Origin: Hyphomonas polymorpha PS728
GTDB taxonomy: Bacteria > Pseudomonadota > Alphaproteobacteria > Caulobacterales > Hyphomonadaceae
Length of the DNA: 64,000 bases
Direction: 5' to 3'
Assembly: GCF_000685315.1 (NCBI RefSeq)
Contig: NZ_ARYM01000007.1
Coordinates: 62,001 to 126,000, forward strand
A program made the translations under genes and the position numbers. This document shows positions 9,279 to 17,104 of the stretch, piece by piece (positions within the stretch are counted from its first letter, which is position 1; each line of letters begins with the position of its first letter). The notes under the pieces are model-generated. The model did no database searches. It worked only from the letters and a program-made list of their open reading frames with translations, and had not been told where the DNA came from.

Positions 9279-10045
9279 GCGAGAAGCCCCAGATAGAAGC
9301 CGATTTCGCTGGCCTGCTGAACCGCGCCGAGGGCGTCTCCGGTATAGCCGCCGAGCTTTGGCTCGAAGAAGAGGCGCAGGGCCACATGGCCGAGGGCGAG
9401 ACCGGCGAGGGCGGAGAGGATGGCGCCGGGGGGGCAGTGGGCGGCGCCTATGAGGGCAGCGAGGATGGCGGCGGCGCTGAGCAGCGTGACGGCGAGGCCG
9501 CCCCAGCCGAGGCCGGTAGCGACCGGCTTTGCCTTGCCCTCAAAACGGACATAGCGGCTGGCGGCGATGACGAGCACGGCGGAGGCGCGCGATAGTCCGT
9601 GGCCGGCGATAAGCGCCGCAAGGGCGAAAGCGAGCGGAAGGGCGGCGAGCGCGGCGGCCTTGAGGCCAAGCGCCAGGACAAGGGCGGCGGCGCCATAGGT
9701 GCCGAGGCGGCTGTCTTTCATGATCTCCAGGGCATGCTGGCGCGTGACGCCGCCGCCGACGCCATCAAATGTGTCGGCAAGGCCATCCTCATGGAAGGCA
9801 CCGGTGAAGAGCAGTGTGGCGGCAGTGGAGAGCAGCGCGGCGAGGAGCGGCGGGAACACCTGCGCAGCGGCCCAATAGGCGAGCGCGGCAACACAGCCGA
9901 TGAGAAGGCCGATGAGGGGATAGTAACGCGGCGTGGCGGCAAGCCGGGCCTGCGTGAACAGGCGCGCGGCCGGCACCGGCAGGCGCGTGAGGAATTGCAG
10001 CGCCAGCAGGAGGATCGCCGCCTCATTCATCAGCCAACGTATCAT
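9269..10045 (-). CDS. cobS: adenosylcobinamide-GDP ribazoletransferase CobS
   Basis: Membrane-embedded cobalamin synthase that joins adenosylcobinamide-GDP to alpha-ribazole (phosphate). The start ALQFLTRLPVP is the classic CobS N-terminus, and FHEDGLADTFDGVGGG near residue 85 is the metal-binding catalytic motif. The remainder is a run of alanine/leucine-rich membrane segments. Its 258 residues match the family. The ATG at 10045 overlaps the cobT stop (ATGA); an in-frame ATG seven codons later is possible. It is the sixth-from-last step of a continuous leftward operon and would act together with CobU, CobT and CobC. Confidence 0.94.
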   Translation of the reverse strand: MIRWLMNEAAILLLALQFLTRLPVPAARLFTQARLAATPRYYPLIGLLIGCVAALAYWAAAQVFPPLLAALLSTAATLLFTGAFHEDGLADTFDGVGGGVTRQHALEIMKDSRLGTYGAAALVLALGLKAAALAALPLAFALAALIAGHGLSRASAVLVIAASRYVRFEGKAKPVATGLGWGGLAVTLLSAAAILAALIGAAHCPPGAILSALAGLALGHVALRLFFEPKLGGYTGDALGAVQQASEIGFYLGLLAWL

Positions 10046-11046
10046 GCCGGGCCGCTGACCCCTGCGTCTTCAAAGCTCGCCATATCGCGGAGCATGGCAG
10101 CTGCAGCGCGCACCAGCGGCCAGGCGAGCAGCGCGCCGGTGCCTTCGCCCAGGCGCATGCCGAGAGAGAGCAAAGGCGCGGCATCCAGCGCGGCGAGGAG
10201 ATGCTGGTGGCCGGGTTCCGGCGAGATGTGAGCAAAAATCATGGCGCGGCGGGTGGCGGGGTCAAGCCGGGCGGCGGCGAGCGCGGCGGCGGTGGCGATG
10301 AAGCCATCCACCAGGATCATCCGCCCTGCCCCGGCTGCGCCGAGCATGGCGCCCGCCATCATGGCGATCTCGAAGCCGCCATACTGGATGAGGGCTTCTT
10401 CCGCTGACAGATTATCTGGTGTGCGCGCGGCGGCGCGAGCGAGGATTTCTGTTTTGCGGGCCAGGGCCGCATCATCCAGGCCCGTACCCCGGCCTGTGAG
10501 GGCGGAGATGGGGTCGCCAGTGAGCTTGTGGCCGATCAGGGTAGCGGCGGAGGTGTTGGCGATGCCCATTTCGCCGAAAGCGAGGGCGTCGTCATTGCCC
10601 TCTTCGGCAAGGGCTTTACCTGCGGCCAGGGCGGCGGAAAGCTGGGCCGGCGTCATTGCCGGGCCATGCAGGCTGCTGGCCGTGCCGGGGGCAATGCGGC
10701 GGGAAATGAGGCGGGAGTGGATGATAGGATCGCCCGCGACGCCGGCATCGACAACGCGCAGGCTGACCCCGGATGTGGCGGCGAAGACATTGGCCGCCGC
10801 GCCGCCTGCGAGAAAGTTCAGCACCATCTGGCGCGTGACGGCCTGCGGGAATTTCGAGACGCCCTTCCCCGCGATGCCGTGATCTGCGGCAAAGATGATG
10901 AGGCCGCAACGCTCCATCCGGGGCCGGAGCGTGTTCTGGAAACGGGCGATATCCGCGGCGAGGCTTTCGATACGGCCAAGGGCGCCGAGCGGCTTGGTCT
11001 TGGCATTGATGGCGGCCTGGATGGCGGCGTCTGTCAACAGGGCCAT
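10042..11046 (-). CDS. cobT: nicotinate-nucleotide-dimethylbenzimidazole phosphoribosyltransferase CobT
   Basis: CobT makes alpha-ribazole phosphate from nicotinate mononucleotide and dimethylbenzimidazole. The 334 residues show the family blocks IFAADHGIAGKGVSKFPQ, FLAGGAAANVFA, FGEMGIANTSAATL and, near the end, the region with the catalytic glutamate RLGEGTGA. The ATG at 11046 matches the normal CobT N-terminus; the frame remains open much further upstream, across the DUF1636 gene, but that part is antisense-like filler. It follows the DUF1636 gene by 4 bp and overlaps cobS by ATGA. This is the lower-ligand enzyme, not the cobaltochelatase subunit also called CobT. Confidence 0.95.
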   Translation of the reverse strand: MALLTDAAIQAAINAKTKPLGALGRIESLAADIARFQNTLRPRMERCGLIIFAADHGIAGKGVSKFPQAVTRQMVLNFLAGGAAANVFAATSGVSLRVVDAGVAGDPIIHSRLISRRIAPGTASSLHGPAMTPAQLSAALAAGKALAEEGNDDALAFGEMGIANTSAATLIGHKLTGDPISALTGRGTGLDDAALARKTEILARAAARTPDNLSAEEALIQYGGFEIAMMAGAMLGAAGAGRMILVDGFIATAAALAAARLDPATRRAMIFAHISPEPGHQHLLAALDAAPLLSLGMRLGEGTGALLAWPLVRAAAAMLRDMASFEDAGVSGPA

Positions 11047-11050
11047 GACT

Positions 11051-11449
11051 TCAGCCCACCACTTTGCCGGAGGGCGGGGAGCGGGTGATGAAGTGGCCTT
11101 TGACGCCTTCCGGCCAGTTCCTGTACGGAACAACGCCGTGCTCGCTGGCGAGGTAATGTTCGAAATAGTCGAGGATGGCGGTTGCCGCCTCCGCTGTCGG
11201 CTCGAAACCGCCAAGGACATAAGAGATCTTGCCGTCTGCGCGCAGATGGACCGTGCACCAGCGCGAGCAGGCGAAGAGGCAGGGCATGTCTTCGATGGCA
11301 ATGGGGCCATCGCGCTTTGCCGCCTCGGCGCGGAGGGCTTCGGCAAGCAGGGCGCCGCCGCGTTTGCCCTCCTCATTCTCCCGCTCGGTCTCGGTGAGGC
11401 GGCAGGTGGAGCAGACCACGATGGCAGCATCAGAGGCAGGTTTCAGCAT
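11051..11449 (-). CDS. DUF1636 family cysteine-rich metal-binding protein
   Basis: A 132-residue protein of the DUF1636 family, often found in cobalamin gene clusters and described as a predicted metal-binding or thioredoxin-like ferredoxin fold. Cysteines at 13 and 16 (CSTC) and at 56, 60 and 64 (CLFACSRWC) are the likely cofactor ligands. The start overlaps the btuD stop by 7 bp and the stop lies 4 bp from cobT, so it is inside the operon. A redox or iron-sulfur role in corrinoid handling (for example cobalt reduction before adenosylation) is an inference; no function is established. Confidence 0.85.
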   Translation of the reverse strand: MLKPASDAAIVVCSTCRLTETERENEEGKRGGALLAEALRAEAAKRDGPIAIEDMPCLFACSRWCTVHLRADGKISYVLGGFEPTAEAATAILDYFEHYLASEHGVVPYRNWPEGVKGHFITRSPPSGKVVG

Positions 11450-12252
11450 GGGCGAGGCTCCGGCTTTGAGGCGTCCGCATCCAGGCGGCGCCAGGGAAGA
11501 ATGAAGGGTTCGGCCTCGTGCTGACCCTGAAGGGAGCGGATAGAATAGGCCGCGCGCAGATGCGTGTCCGTCAGCACATCCTGCGGCGCGCCCTGCGCCA
11601 GGACGCGGCCTTCCGACATCAGCACGGCGGCGTTGCAGAAGCGGGCCGCAAGGGCGAGATCGTGCAGCACACAGACGACAAGCTTTCCTTCATCAGCCAG
11701 GCTGCGGAGGAGCTCCATGACATGGAGCTGATGGTAGGGATCCAGCGCGGCGACAGGCTCATCCACCAGGAGGATATCTGTCTCAACCGCCAAGGCGCGG
11801 GCCATCATGACGCGGGCACGCTCGCCCCCGGACAGGGTTTCGGCGACACGGAAGCGGAAGGCGGAAACCTCCGTACGCGCCATGGCGCGGTCTATGGCGG
11901 CCTGATCTTGCGGACCGATATCGGAGAAAGGCCCGAGATGCGGCAGGCGGCCGAGCGCCACCAGACGCTCGACCTCCAGCGGCCAGTGCATCGTGTGCCC
12001 CTGGGGAAGATAGCTGAGCTTGCGGGCGAGCTCTTTGCGATGGAAGCTGGTGATGGGCGCGCCGCTCAGGCGTACCTCCCCTGCGGCGGGCTTCAGGAGA
12101 TTGCAGAGCGCGCGCACAAGCGTGGACTTGCCCGCGCCGTTCGGACCGACAAGACCGGTCAGGTAGCCGGACCGGAAGCTGGCAGAGACGCCCGTGAGAA
12201 TCCGTGTGCGGCCGATATCGACAGAAATGTTCCTGGCTTCCAGAAGGCTCAT
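11443..12252 (-). CDS. btuD: B12-type ABC transporter ATP-binding protein BtuD
   Basis: A 269-residue ABC ATPase of the iron-siderophore/cobalamin (FecE/BtuD) type that energises import through the BtuC permease. Walker A GPNGAGKST is at residues 36-44, the signature LSGGERARV near 140-148, and Walker B ILLVDEP at 160-166 with the H-loop histidine in VLHDLA. The ATG overlaps the btuC stop (ATGA). It is the only importer ATPase of this class in the window, although two permeases and two binding proteins are present. It may therefore serve both. Confidence 0.9.
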   Translation of the reverse strand: MSLLEARNISVDIGRTRILTGVSASFRSGYLTGLVGPNGAGKSTLVRALCNLLKPAAGEVRLSGAPITSFHRKELARKLSYLPQGHTMHWPLEVERLVALGRLPHLGPFSDIGPQDQAAIDRAMARTEVSAFRFRVAETLSGGERARVMMARALAVETDILLVDEPVAALDPYHQLHVMELLRSLADEGKLVVCVLHDLALAARFCNAAVLMSEGRVLAQGAPQDVLTDTHLRAAYSIRSLQGQHEAEPFILPWRRLDADASKPEPRPC

Positions 12253-13295
12253 TCGACGCGCTGCCTTGTTCTGAGGATCAGATAGAAAAAGAAAGGCGCG
12301 CCGATCAGCGAGGTGAGCACGCCAAGATGGATCTCGACGCCGACCCGGATGAGGCGGGCGGCGATGTCTGCCGCGAGGACGAGGGCAGCGCCCGCGAGCA
12401 GGCTGGGGAGGAGCAGCCGGCTGGCGACATGGCCGACCAGGGGCCGCAGCAGATGGGGCACGACCAGGCCGACAAAGCCGATACCCCCGGAGACGGCGAC
12501 CGTGCCGCCGATGGCCAGGCTGGTGCCGATGATGGCGAGGGCACGGACGCGCTTCAGATCAACACCCAGGCTGCGCGCGGCATCTTCGCCGAGCGTCAGC
12601 GCATCGAGCGCCCGGCTGGTCAGCAGGAGGAGGATTACCCCGGCCAGCACAAAAGGCGCGGCGAGCGCGACATCATGCATCGACCTGTCCTTCACCGAGC
12701 CGAGCATCCAGAAGATCATCTCGTTGATGGCCCAGGGATTGGGCGAAAGGTTCATCGCCAGAGAAGTGAGCGAGATGGCGAGGCCGCCGATGGCGACGCC
12801 AGCGAGAATGATCGTCAGGGTGCTGGCATTCCGGGCGGAGAGAAAATAGAGCACGGTTGTAGCGGTGGCCGCGCCCGCCATTGCCGCCATTGGCAGCGCA
12901 TAGACAAAGGTTGCCGAGAGGCCGAAATAGATGGTGATGACGGCGCCGAAGCTGGCGCTGGAAGAGATGCCGAGAATGCCAGGCTCTGCCAGCGGATTTC
13001 GCAGAAGGCCCTGCAGCACGGCGCCGGACACGCCAAGCCCGCCCCCGATGGCCAGCGCCAGCAGGAGACGTGGCAGGCGCAACTCCCGCACAATGGTGAT
13101 GACTTTATCATCCCCAAGGTCGAAAAGGGCCGCCACAACATCCGTAACCGGATAAGTGACATAGCCGATAGTGAGCGAGACGCAGGCAAGGACCCCGATC
13201 AGCGCCAGAAGGGCGAGATTGAGGCTGAGCCAGCTGATGCGATGGCTGACGGTATGGGCGGCGCGGCGCGGCGCGGCTGTGGCTGCTTCAGTCAT
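12249..13295 (-). CDS. btuC: FecCD/BtuC-type permease, cobalamin import
   Basis: A 348-residue FecCD-family permease with about ten membrane segments. Family motifs present are RELRLPRLLLALAIGGGL, QGLLRNPLAEPGILGISSSA and, near the C-terminus, TLGEDAARSLG and GFVGLVVPHLLR. A cytoplasmic N-tail of about 35 residues precedes the first helix. The ATG at 13295 lies inside the end of btuF (8-bp overlap) and its stop overlaps btuD. A paralogue with the same motifs is encoded at 17105-18133. Confidence 0.9.
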   Translation of the reverse strand: MTEAATAAPRRAAHTVSHRISWLSLNLALLALIGVLACVSLTIGYVTYPVTDVVAALFDLGDDKVITIVRELRLPRLLLALAIGGGLGVSGAVLQGLLRNPLAEPGILGISSSASFGAVITIYFGLSATFVYALPMAAMAGAATATTVLYFLSARNASTLTIILAGVAIGGLAISLTSLAMNLSPNPWAINEMIFWMLGSVKDRSMHDVALAAPFVLAGVILLLLTSRALDALTLGEDAARSLGVDLKRVRALAIIGTSLAIGGTVAVSGGIGFVGLVVPHLLRPLVGHVASRLLLPSLLAGAALVLAADIAARLIRVGVEIHLGVLTSLIGAPFFFYLILRTRQRVE

Positions 13296-14151
13296 GACCA
13301 CCTCCGAAATGTTCCCGGCGCTGGGCCGCAAGAGATTCCACAGCATCGATCAGCATGGGACCGGCGCAGGTCCAGTAACGGCCCGGCACCGGCATGACGG
13401 GCTTTTCCGCCGACAGCCGCGTGAACAGGGAATGGCTGGAAAAGCGCGCATTGACGCCTTTATAGGCCGTGTCGAAGAAACTGGTGACAAGACCGTCCGG
13501 CGGGGTGAGCACGAGCTGTTCCAGCGGGACGCGGCCCCAGCCGGTGTTGCCAAGGTCTGCCTGCAGATTGCGGAAGCCGGCATGGCGCAGGGCCGTGTCA
13601 ACAAAGGTGCCCGCCCCTGCGCCGCCGCCTTCCGGACGGAAATAGGTGACGGAGGGACCTGCGTCTTCCTCCGCCACCTGATGGTCTATGCGGGCAAGGC
13701 GCGCCTGCATGTCGGCGATGAGGGCTTCGCCGCGCGCTGTCTGATCCAGCTTTGCGGCGACATCTCGTACGGATTGGGCAATCTCGTCGAAGGTGATGGT
13801 GGTGGTGGCAATGACGACCATCTCGACATCGAACTGGCCCATGATGCGGCGCAGCTCCATCGAGCCATGGCTGTTCAGGATCAGGATTTCAACATTCGCA
13901 TCAAGAAACTCCTCCGCGCCGCCGCGATTGGAGGGATAGGCGGCGGCTTCTTCCGCGAAGGTGGAGAGTGGGCCCGTCGCCTGCCAGCTGAGCGAGGCGA
14001 TCTGCTCGGGATCGGCGAGGGCGAGCAGATACTGGTCGGCGCAGATGCTGGCCGAGGCGGCGCGGGGTTTTGGCGTTTCGGCATGGGCGGACGCGGACGG
14101 TCCGGCAAGGAACGCCAGCACTGCCAGGCAGAAGGCCGCACGCCTAGCCAT
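13288..14151 (-). CDS. btuF: periplasmic cobalamin/corrinoid-binding protein, BtuF type
   Basis: A 287-residue class III solute-binding protein with a Sec signal peptide (basic MARR, hydrophobic core, cleavage probably after AHA near residue 23). The ASICADQYLLALADPEQIASLS segment is the typical BtuF-like start of the mature domain. I chose the ATG at 14151, which overlaps the preceding unknown gene by 8 bp and begins right at the signal peptide. It should deliver B12, brought in by BtuB, to BtuC. A second binding protein with the same CADQYL motif is encoded at 18297-19139. Neither is a lipoprotein. Confidence 0.88.
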   Translation of the reverse strand: MARRAAFCLAVLAFLAGPSASAHAETPKPRAASASICADQYLLALADPEQIASLSWQATGPLSTFAEEAAAYPSNRGGAEEFLDANVEILILNSHGSMELRRIMGQFDVEMVVIATTTITFDEIAQSVRDVAAKLDQTARGEALIADMQARLARIDHQVAEEDAGPSVTYFRPEGGGAGAGTFVDTALRHAGFRNLQADLGNTGWGRVPLEQLVLTPPDGLVTSFFDTAYKGVNARFSSHSLFTRLSAEKPVMPVPGRYWTCAGPMLIDAVESLAAQRREHFGGGHD

Positions 14152-14734
14152 GCCGGAAGCCCTTCCCTTGCCGGTCCAGCGGGTCTGGCCCGTACCCGGC
14201 ATAGTGCTGCATCAGATACTCCCACAGCGCGAGGCGGGAGAAATCATTCTCCTCAGCCAGCTGATCATCGTCGGTGAGGAAGGGATTGGGCAGGAAGACC
14301 GCGATTTGCGGCTCGCCCGCCCCATTGAAGAGACGCAGACCCCAACTGACCGGGTGGCCATGCTTGTCGAGGCTGCGATAGAACTCAGCGCGGGCTGTGC
14401 GGCGGCGGACCATCAGTTCCGGGCCGCCGCCTTCACCTTTCAGGGCACCATAATTGCTGCCGATGCAGAGATGAAAATGCCCCCGGCCACCCCAATGGAC
14501 GGTAAGATAACCGTCATTGAGCGTGATGCGTTCCGGCTTGCCGGGGGCTTTCAGTTCATAGGCGGCGCCCTGGATCAGGGGCCCGAAGGTGAGCTTCTCA
14601 GAATGATTCTCGAAGAGATCCCGCAGGAGTGTCTCGAGAAAGGACTGATCGACAGGCAAGGCCCAGATATGTTCTGTGCGGCCGTTTGTCTGTATGTCCG
14701 CTCTCGGAATTCTGCGGCTGGTTCCGGTGGTCAT
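14144..14734 (-). CDS. conserved-looking protein of unknown function inside the B12 operon
   Basis: A 196-residue, probably cytoplasmic protein with no signal peptide or membrane segment. I do not recognise the family with confidence. Visible features are the segment GGRGHFHLCIGSNYG near residues 82-96, with His, Cys and glycines that look like a conserved site, and a charged N-terminus followed by a helical block. It lies between btuB (43 bp) and btuF (8-bp overlap), so it is made only when the riboswitch is on. That position suggests a role in corrinoid uptake or remodelling, but this is an inference from context alone. Confidence 0.78.
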   Translation of the reverse strand: MTTGTSRRIPRADIQTNGRTEHIWALPVDQSFLETLLRDLFENHSEKLTFGPLIQGAAYELKAPGKPERITLNDGYLTVHWGGRGHFHLCIGSNYGALKGEGGGPELMVRRRTARAEFYRSLDKHGHPVSWGLRLFNGAGEPQIAVFLPNPFLTDDDQLAEENDFSRLALWEYLMQHYAGYGPDPLDRQGKGFRHG

Positions 14735-14777
14735 GTTGCTGGCTCCCCTTGGGGTCTGACAGGGCGTTGCCGCACGC

Positions 14778-16694
14778 TCAAAAGCGCGCGCGAACGCCGA
14801 GATAGAGGCTGCGGTTGAGTTCGTTGCGCCCGTAGGAAAGCTGGTAGTCCTGATCCAGAGCGTTCACGAGGCGGCCATAAAGCGCGACCCGGCTGGTCAG
14901 ATCATAGTTTCCGAGGAGATCAAGCGTGACAAAGCCAGGCGTGACGCCGCCATAGCTGGAGGCGTTATCCGACCGGTAGCGCAGACGTGTTGTGAGATCG
15001 AACCTGTCCGTCAACTGAGCTGTGGCGCTGGTTGTACCCGAATAGCGCGGACGGCCAAGCCAGAGGCCGGTTTCCTCATTCTGAGCATCCAGCACCATGA
15101 AGGATTGGGACAGGCTGAGCCAATCGGTTACCGAATAGCGCAGGCCGAGTTCGGCGCCCTGTTTCTTCGTGCGGCCGAACTGAATATAGCCGCCCGATGG
15201 CTTTCCCGGGGGATAGCCAAAGGCGATTTCGTCTTCTACATCGCTGTGGAATACGGAGAATTCCAGCGCGGCCCTGGCCCAGCTGATATCCACGCCGGCA
15301 TCATAGCCTTCGGAGGTTTCCACTTTCAGGCCGGCATTGCCATAGGTGGGGTCAAACAGCTGGTAGAGACCCGGTGCTTTGGCGCCTGTGCCATAGCTGG
15401 CGCGCAGCTTCACATCGCCGCCTGCGAGCGTGGCTGGCAGATAATAAGCACCGGTGACGCGATAGGTGTCGAACTGGCCGAAGCGTTCATTGTCGTCGAG
15501 ACGGCCGGCGACGGTGATCGAAAGGGCTTCGGTGGGCCGGAAGGCAAGTTCGGTGAAGACGGAAGTGGTGGAGATACCTTCGCTGAAATTGCCGGAATAG
15601 AGCGTTACCTGATCCGTAGACTCATCTTCCCAGTTGAGACCGGCAGAAATCTGCACCTTGTCGAAGCCCGTATAGCGAGTGATGAACAAGGCTGTGTCCT
15701 TGGTGCCGTCATAAAGATCGCCCCCGGAGGAATAGAACGGGCCGAAATAGAGGCGTTCTGCATTATAGCGCGAGAGGGTCAGCTCGTTCTTCCAGGCACT
15801 GTCTGGTGTTTCATGCGTCAACTGAACAGCGTAGGCGGTGTCTTTCTTGTCGACCGTGTTGACGCTGTCGCTGGTGGTATTGTCGAGATCGGTGGAGGAG
15901 TCGTTATAGAAACCGACAACCTGGCCCGACAGGGTTTCGGAGAACTGGTAGCCGGCGCGGCCGCTGATGGCCCAGACGGAATAGTCGTCGTCTTCGGTGA
16001 CAGATAGGCCCGTGCGCGGATCTGCGATGGAGGGGCCTTCCGTCTTTGTGCCCGTCAGCGACAGGCGATAATCGAGCTTGCCCTGCTTGCCGAGCAGCGA
16101 GACGCCGCCGCGTTGCAGGAGATGGTCGCCATGTTCCGACGATACGCCGAGATAGCCGCCTGCTTCGGCTTCCACATTGAAGCGGATGCCTTCTTCGGTA
16201 GCGCGCTGGGTGATGATGTTGATGACACCGCCGATGGCATCGGAGCCATAGAGGGAACTCTGATTGCCGCGCAAGACCTCGATACGTTCGACGTCCAGCG
16301 ATGTCATGTTGTCGGAGGAAAACTGCGTGCTGGTCGAACTGGGATCGCCGAGCTTGATGCCGTCGAACAGGAAGAGCACCTGATCATTATCCGAGCCGCG
16401 GATGCTGACATTTGTGCTGCCGCCGGGGCGGCCGGCGCTGATCTGAACGCCTGGAATATCCTGCAGGGTTTCCTTCAAGGCGATGATCTGGCCGGTTTCC
16501 AGGGCCGCGCGATCCACGACGGCAATGGCGCTGCCGATCTCGCGCGGGGCGAGGTTCAGGCGGCTGGCCGTTATGGTGATGGTTTCCTGACGGCTTTCGT
16601 CTTCCGTTGACTGAGCATAGGCGAAGGAAAGTGAATTCAGGCTGGCGGCGCCGAGCAAAGCGCCAGTGATTGCTCTCACTGCATGTGAGGACAT
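14778..16694 (-). CDS. btuB: TonB-dependent vitamin B12 receptor BtuB
   Basis: A 638-residue outer-membrane receptor importing cobalamin or other corrinoids with energy from TonB. A signal peptide ends near AYA (about residue 27). The TonB box ETITITA is at 37-43, the plug contains SIRGSDNDQVLFLFDGIKL and VERIEVLRGNQSSLYGSDAIGGVINI, and the chain ends in an aromatic residue (LGVRARF) as outer-membrane barrels do. The ATG at 16694 has a GGAG site; the frame opens slightly earlier. It is the first gene after the riboswitch, which lies 128 bp upstream. The B12 assignment rests on length, plug sequence and this riboswitch together. Confidence 0.93.
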   Translation of the reverse strand: MSSHAVRAITGALLGAASLNSLSFAYAQSTEDESRQETITITASRLNLAPREIGSAIAVVDRAALETGQIIALKETLQDIPGVQISAGRPGGSTNVSIRGSDNDQVLFLFDGIKLGDPSSTSTQFSSDNMTSLDVERIEVLRGNQSSLYGSDAIGGVINIITQRATEEGIRFNVEAEAGGYLGVSSEHGDHLLQRGGVSLLGKQGKLDYRLSLTGTKTEGPSIADPRTGLSVTEDDDYSVWAISGRAGYQFSETLSGQVVGFYNDSSTDLDNTTSDSVNTVDKKDTAYAVQLTHETPDSAWKNELTLSRYNAERLYFGPFYSSGGDLYDGTKDTALFITRYTGFDKVQISAGLNWEDESTDQVTLYSGNFSEGISTTSVFTELAFRPTEALSITVAGRLDDNERFGQFDTYRVTGAYYLPATLAGGDVKLRASYGTGAKAPGLYQLFDPTYGNAGLKVETSEGYDAGVDISWARAALEFSVFHSDVEDEIAFGYPPGKPSGGYIQFGRTKKQGAELGLRYSVTDWLSLSQSFMVLDAQNEETGLWLGRPRYSGTTSATAQLTDRFDLTTRLRYRSDNASSYGGVTPGFVTLDLLGNYDLTSRVALYGRLVNALDQDYQLSYGRNELNRSLYLGVRARF

Positions 16695-16821
16695 TGCTAT
16701 TCTCCATCCGGGGAACAACTCCCCCGATTGCATCCATACGGATGACCGAACGCAATCACTTTCCGGAGGGCGCCTGCGCGACAGCCGGAAGCGAGGGTGC
16801 GTTCAGCACCCGCCTCTCAGA

Positions 16822-16878
16822 TGTCGCCACGACGGAGTTCCGCTCTGCCGACTAGACCCGGTCGGAAGAGGGGCGACA
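16822..16878 (-). promoter_or_regulatory. expression-platform hairpin of riboswitch copy 1
   Basis: Immediately after the aptamer, the RNA can close a perfect 7-bp helix UGUCGCC/GGCGACA (16872-16878 with 16822-16828). It encloses two further hairpins: one with stem CCGAC/GUCGG flanked by CUCU/AGAG, and a small CGGA-AC-UCCG one. No U-tract follows, so it is not an ordinary intrinsic terminator. The btuB ribosome site is about 115 nt further on. The same element occurs unchanged at 24788-24844. Confidence 0.55.
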
Positions 16879-16881
16879 ATT

Positions 16882-17066
16882 TGACGGCAGGTCTCCTGGC
16901 TCCCGGTTCATCGCTTCCTCCGCGCCTTCCCAGAACACCCTTCCAGGCGCCCCAGTGGCATATCGCGGCAAAGCTCGCCGGTTACAGTTGCGGGTACAGC
17001 TGCAGATTCAAAGCTAACGCTCCTCACTGCATTCCCGTTTTAATCCCCCATAAAGGGGAACCGTCA
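16882..17066 (-). ncRNA. cobalamin riboswitch, copy 1 (btuB operon)
   Basis: On the minus strand this reads as a complete cobalamin aptamer. It has a perfect 6-bp P1 helix TGACGG/CCGTCA (17061-17066 with 16882-16887), the GGGGATTAAAACGGGAA region, the core CCCGCAACTGTAA, GCCACTGGG, CTGGGAAGGC, and the B12 box GCCAGGAGACCTGCC at 16886-16900. It controls the long operon from btuB to cobD. When adenosylcobalamin is bound the class normally lowers expression. Together with the downstream hairpin it forms a 245-bp unit (16822-17066) that recurs at 24788-25033 with a single inserted base. Confidence 0.95.
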
Positions 17067-17072
17067 TGAACG

Positions 17073-17101
17073 CCGATACATTTGGTGGCGGGACTTGTCC
17101 A
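17073..17101 (-). promoter_or_regulatory. predicted promoter of the btuB operon
   Basis: On the minus strand TGGACA (17096-17101) and TATCGG (17073-17078) are separated by 17 bp. The predicted transcript would start about 7 nt later, at the first base of aptamer P1. The same layout, with CTGGACA conserved, stands in front of riboswitch copy 2 although the flanks are otherwise unrelated. The -35 element lies only 4 bp beyond the stop codon of the upstream permease gene. Confidence 0.5.
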
Positions 17102-17104
17102 GCC

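Noticed and set aside
10042-11046. CobT as cobaltochelatase subunit partner of CobN
   Set aside because: The motifs are those of the dimethylbenzimidazole phosphoribosyltransferase, not of the chelatase subunit with the same name.
12204-13397. 397-codon open frame on the plus strand
   Set aside because: Antisense to btuC; composition is charged and low-complexity as expected for a shadow frame.
16795-16811. GGGTGC/GCACCC hairpin in the btuB leader as an intrinsic terminator
   Set aside because: Only six base pairs and no U-tract; not enough support.
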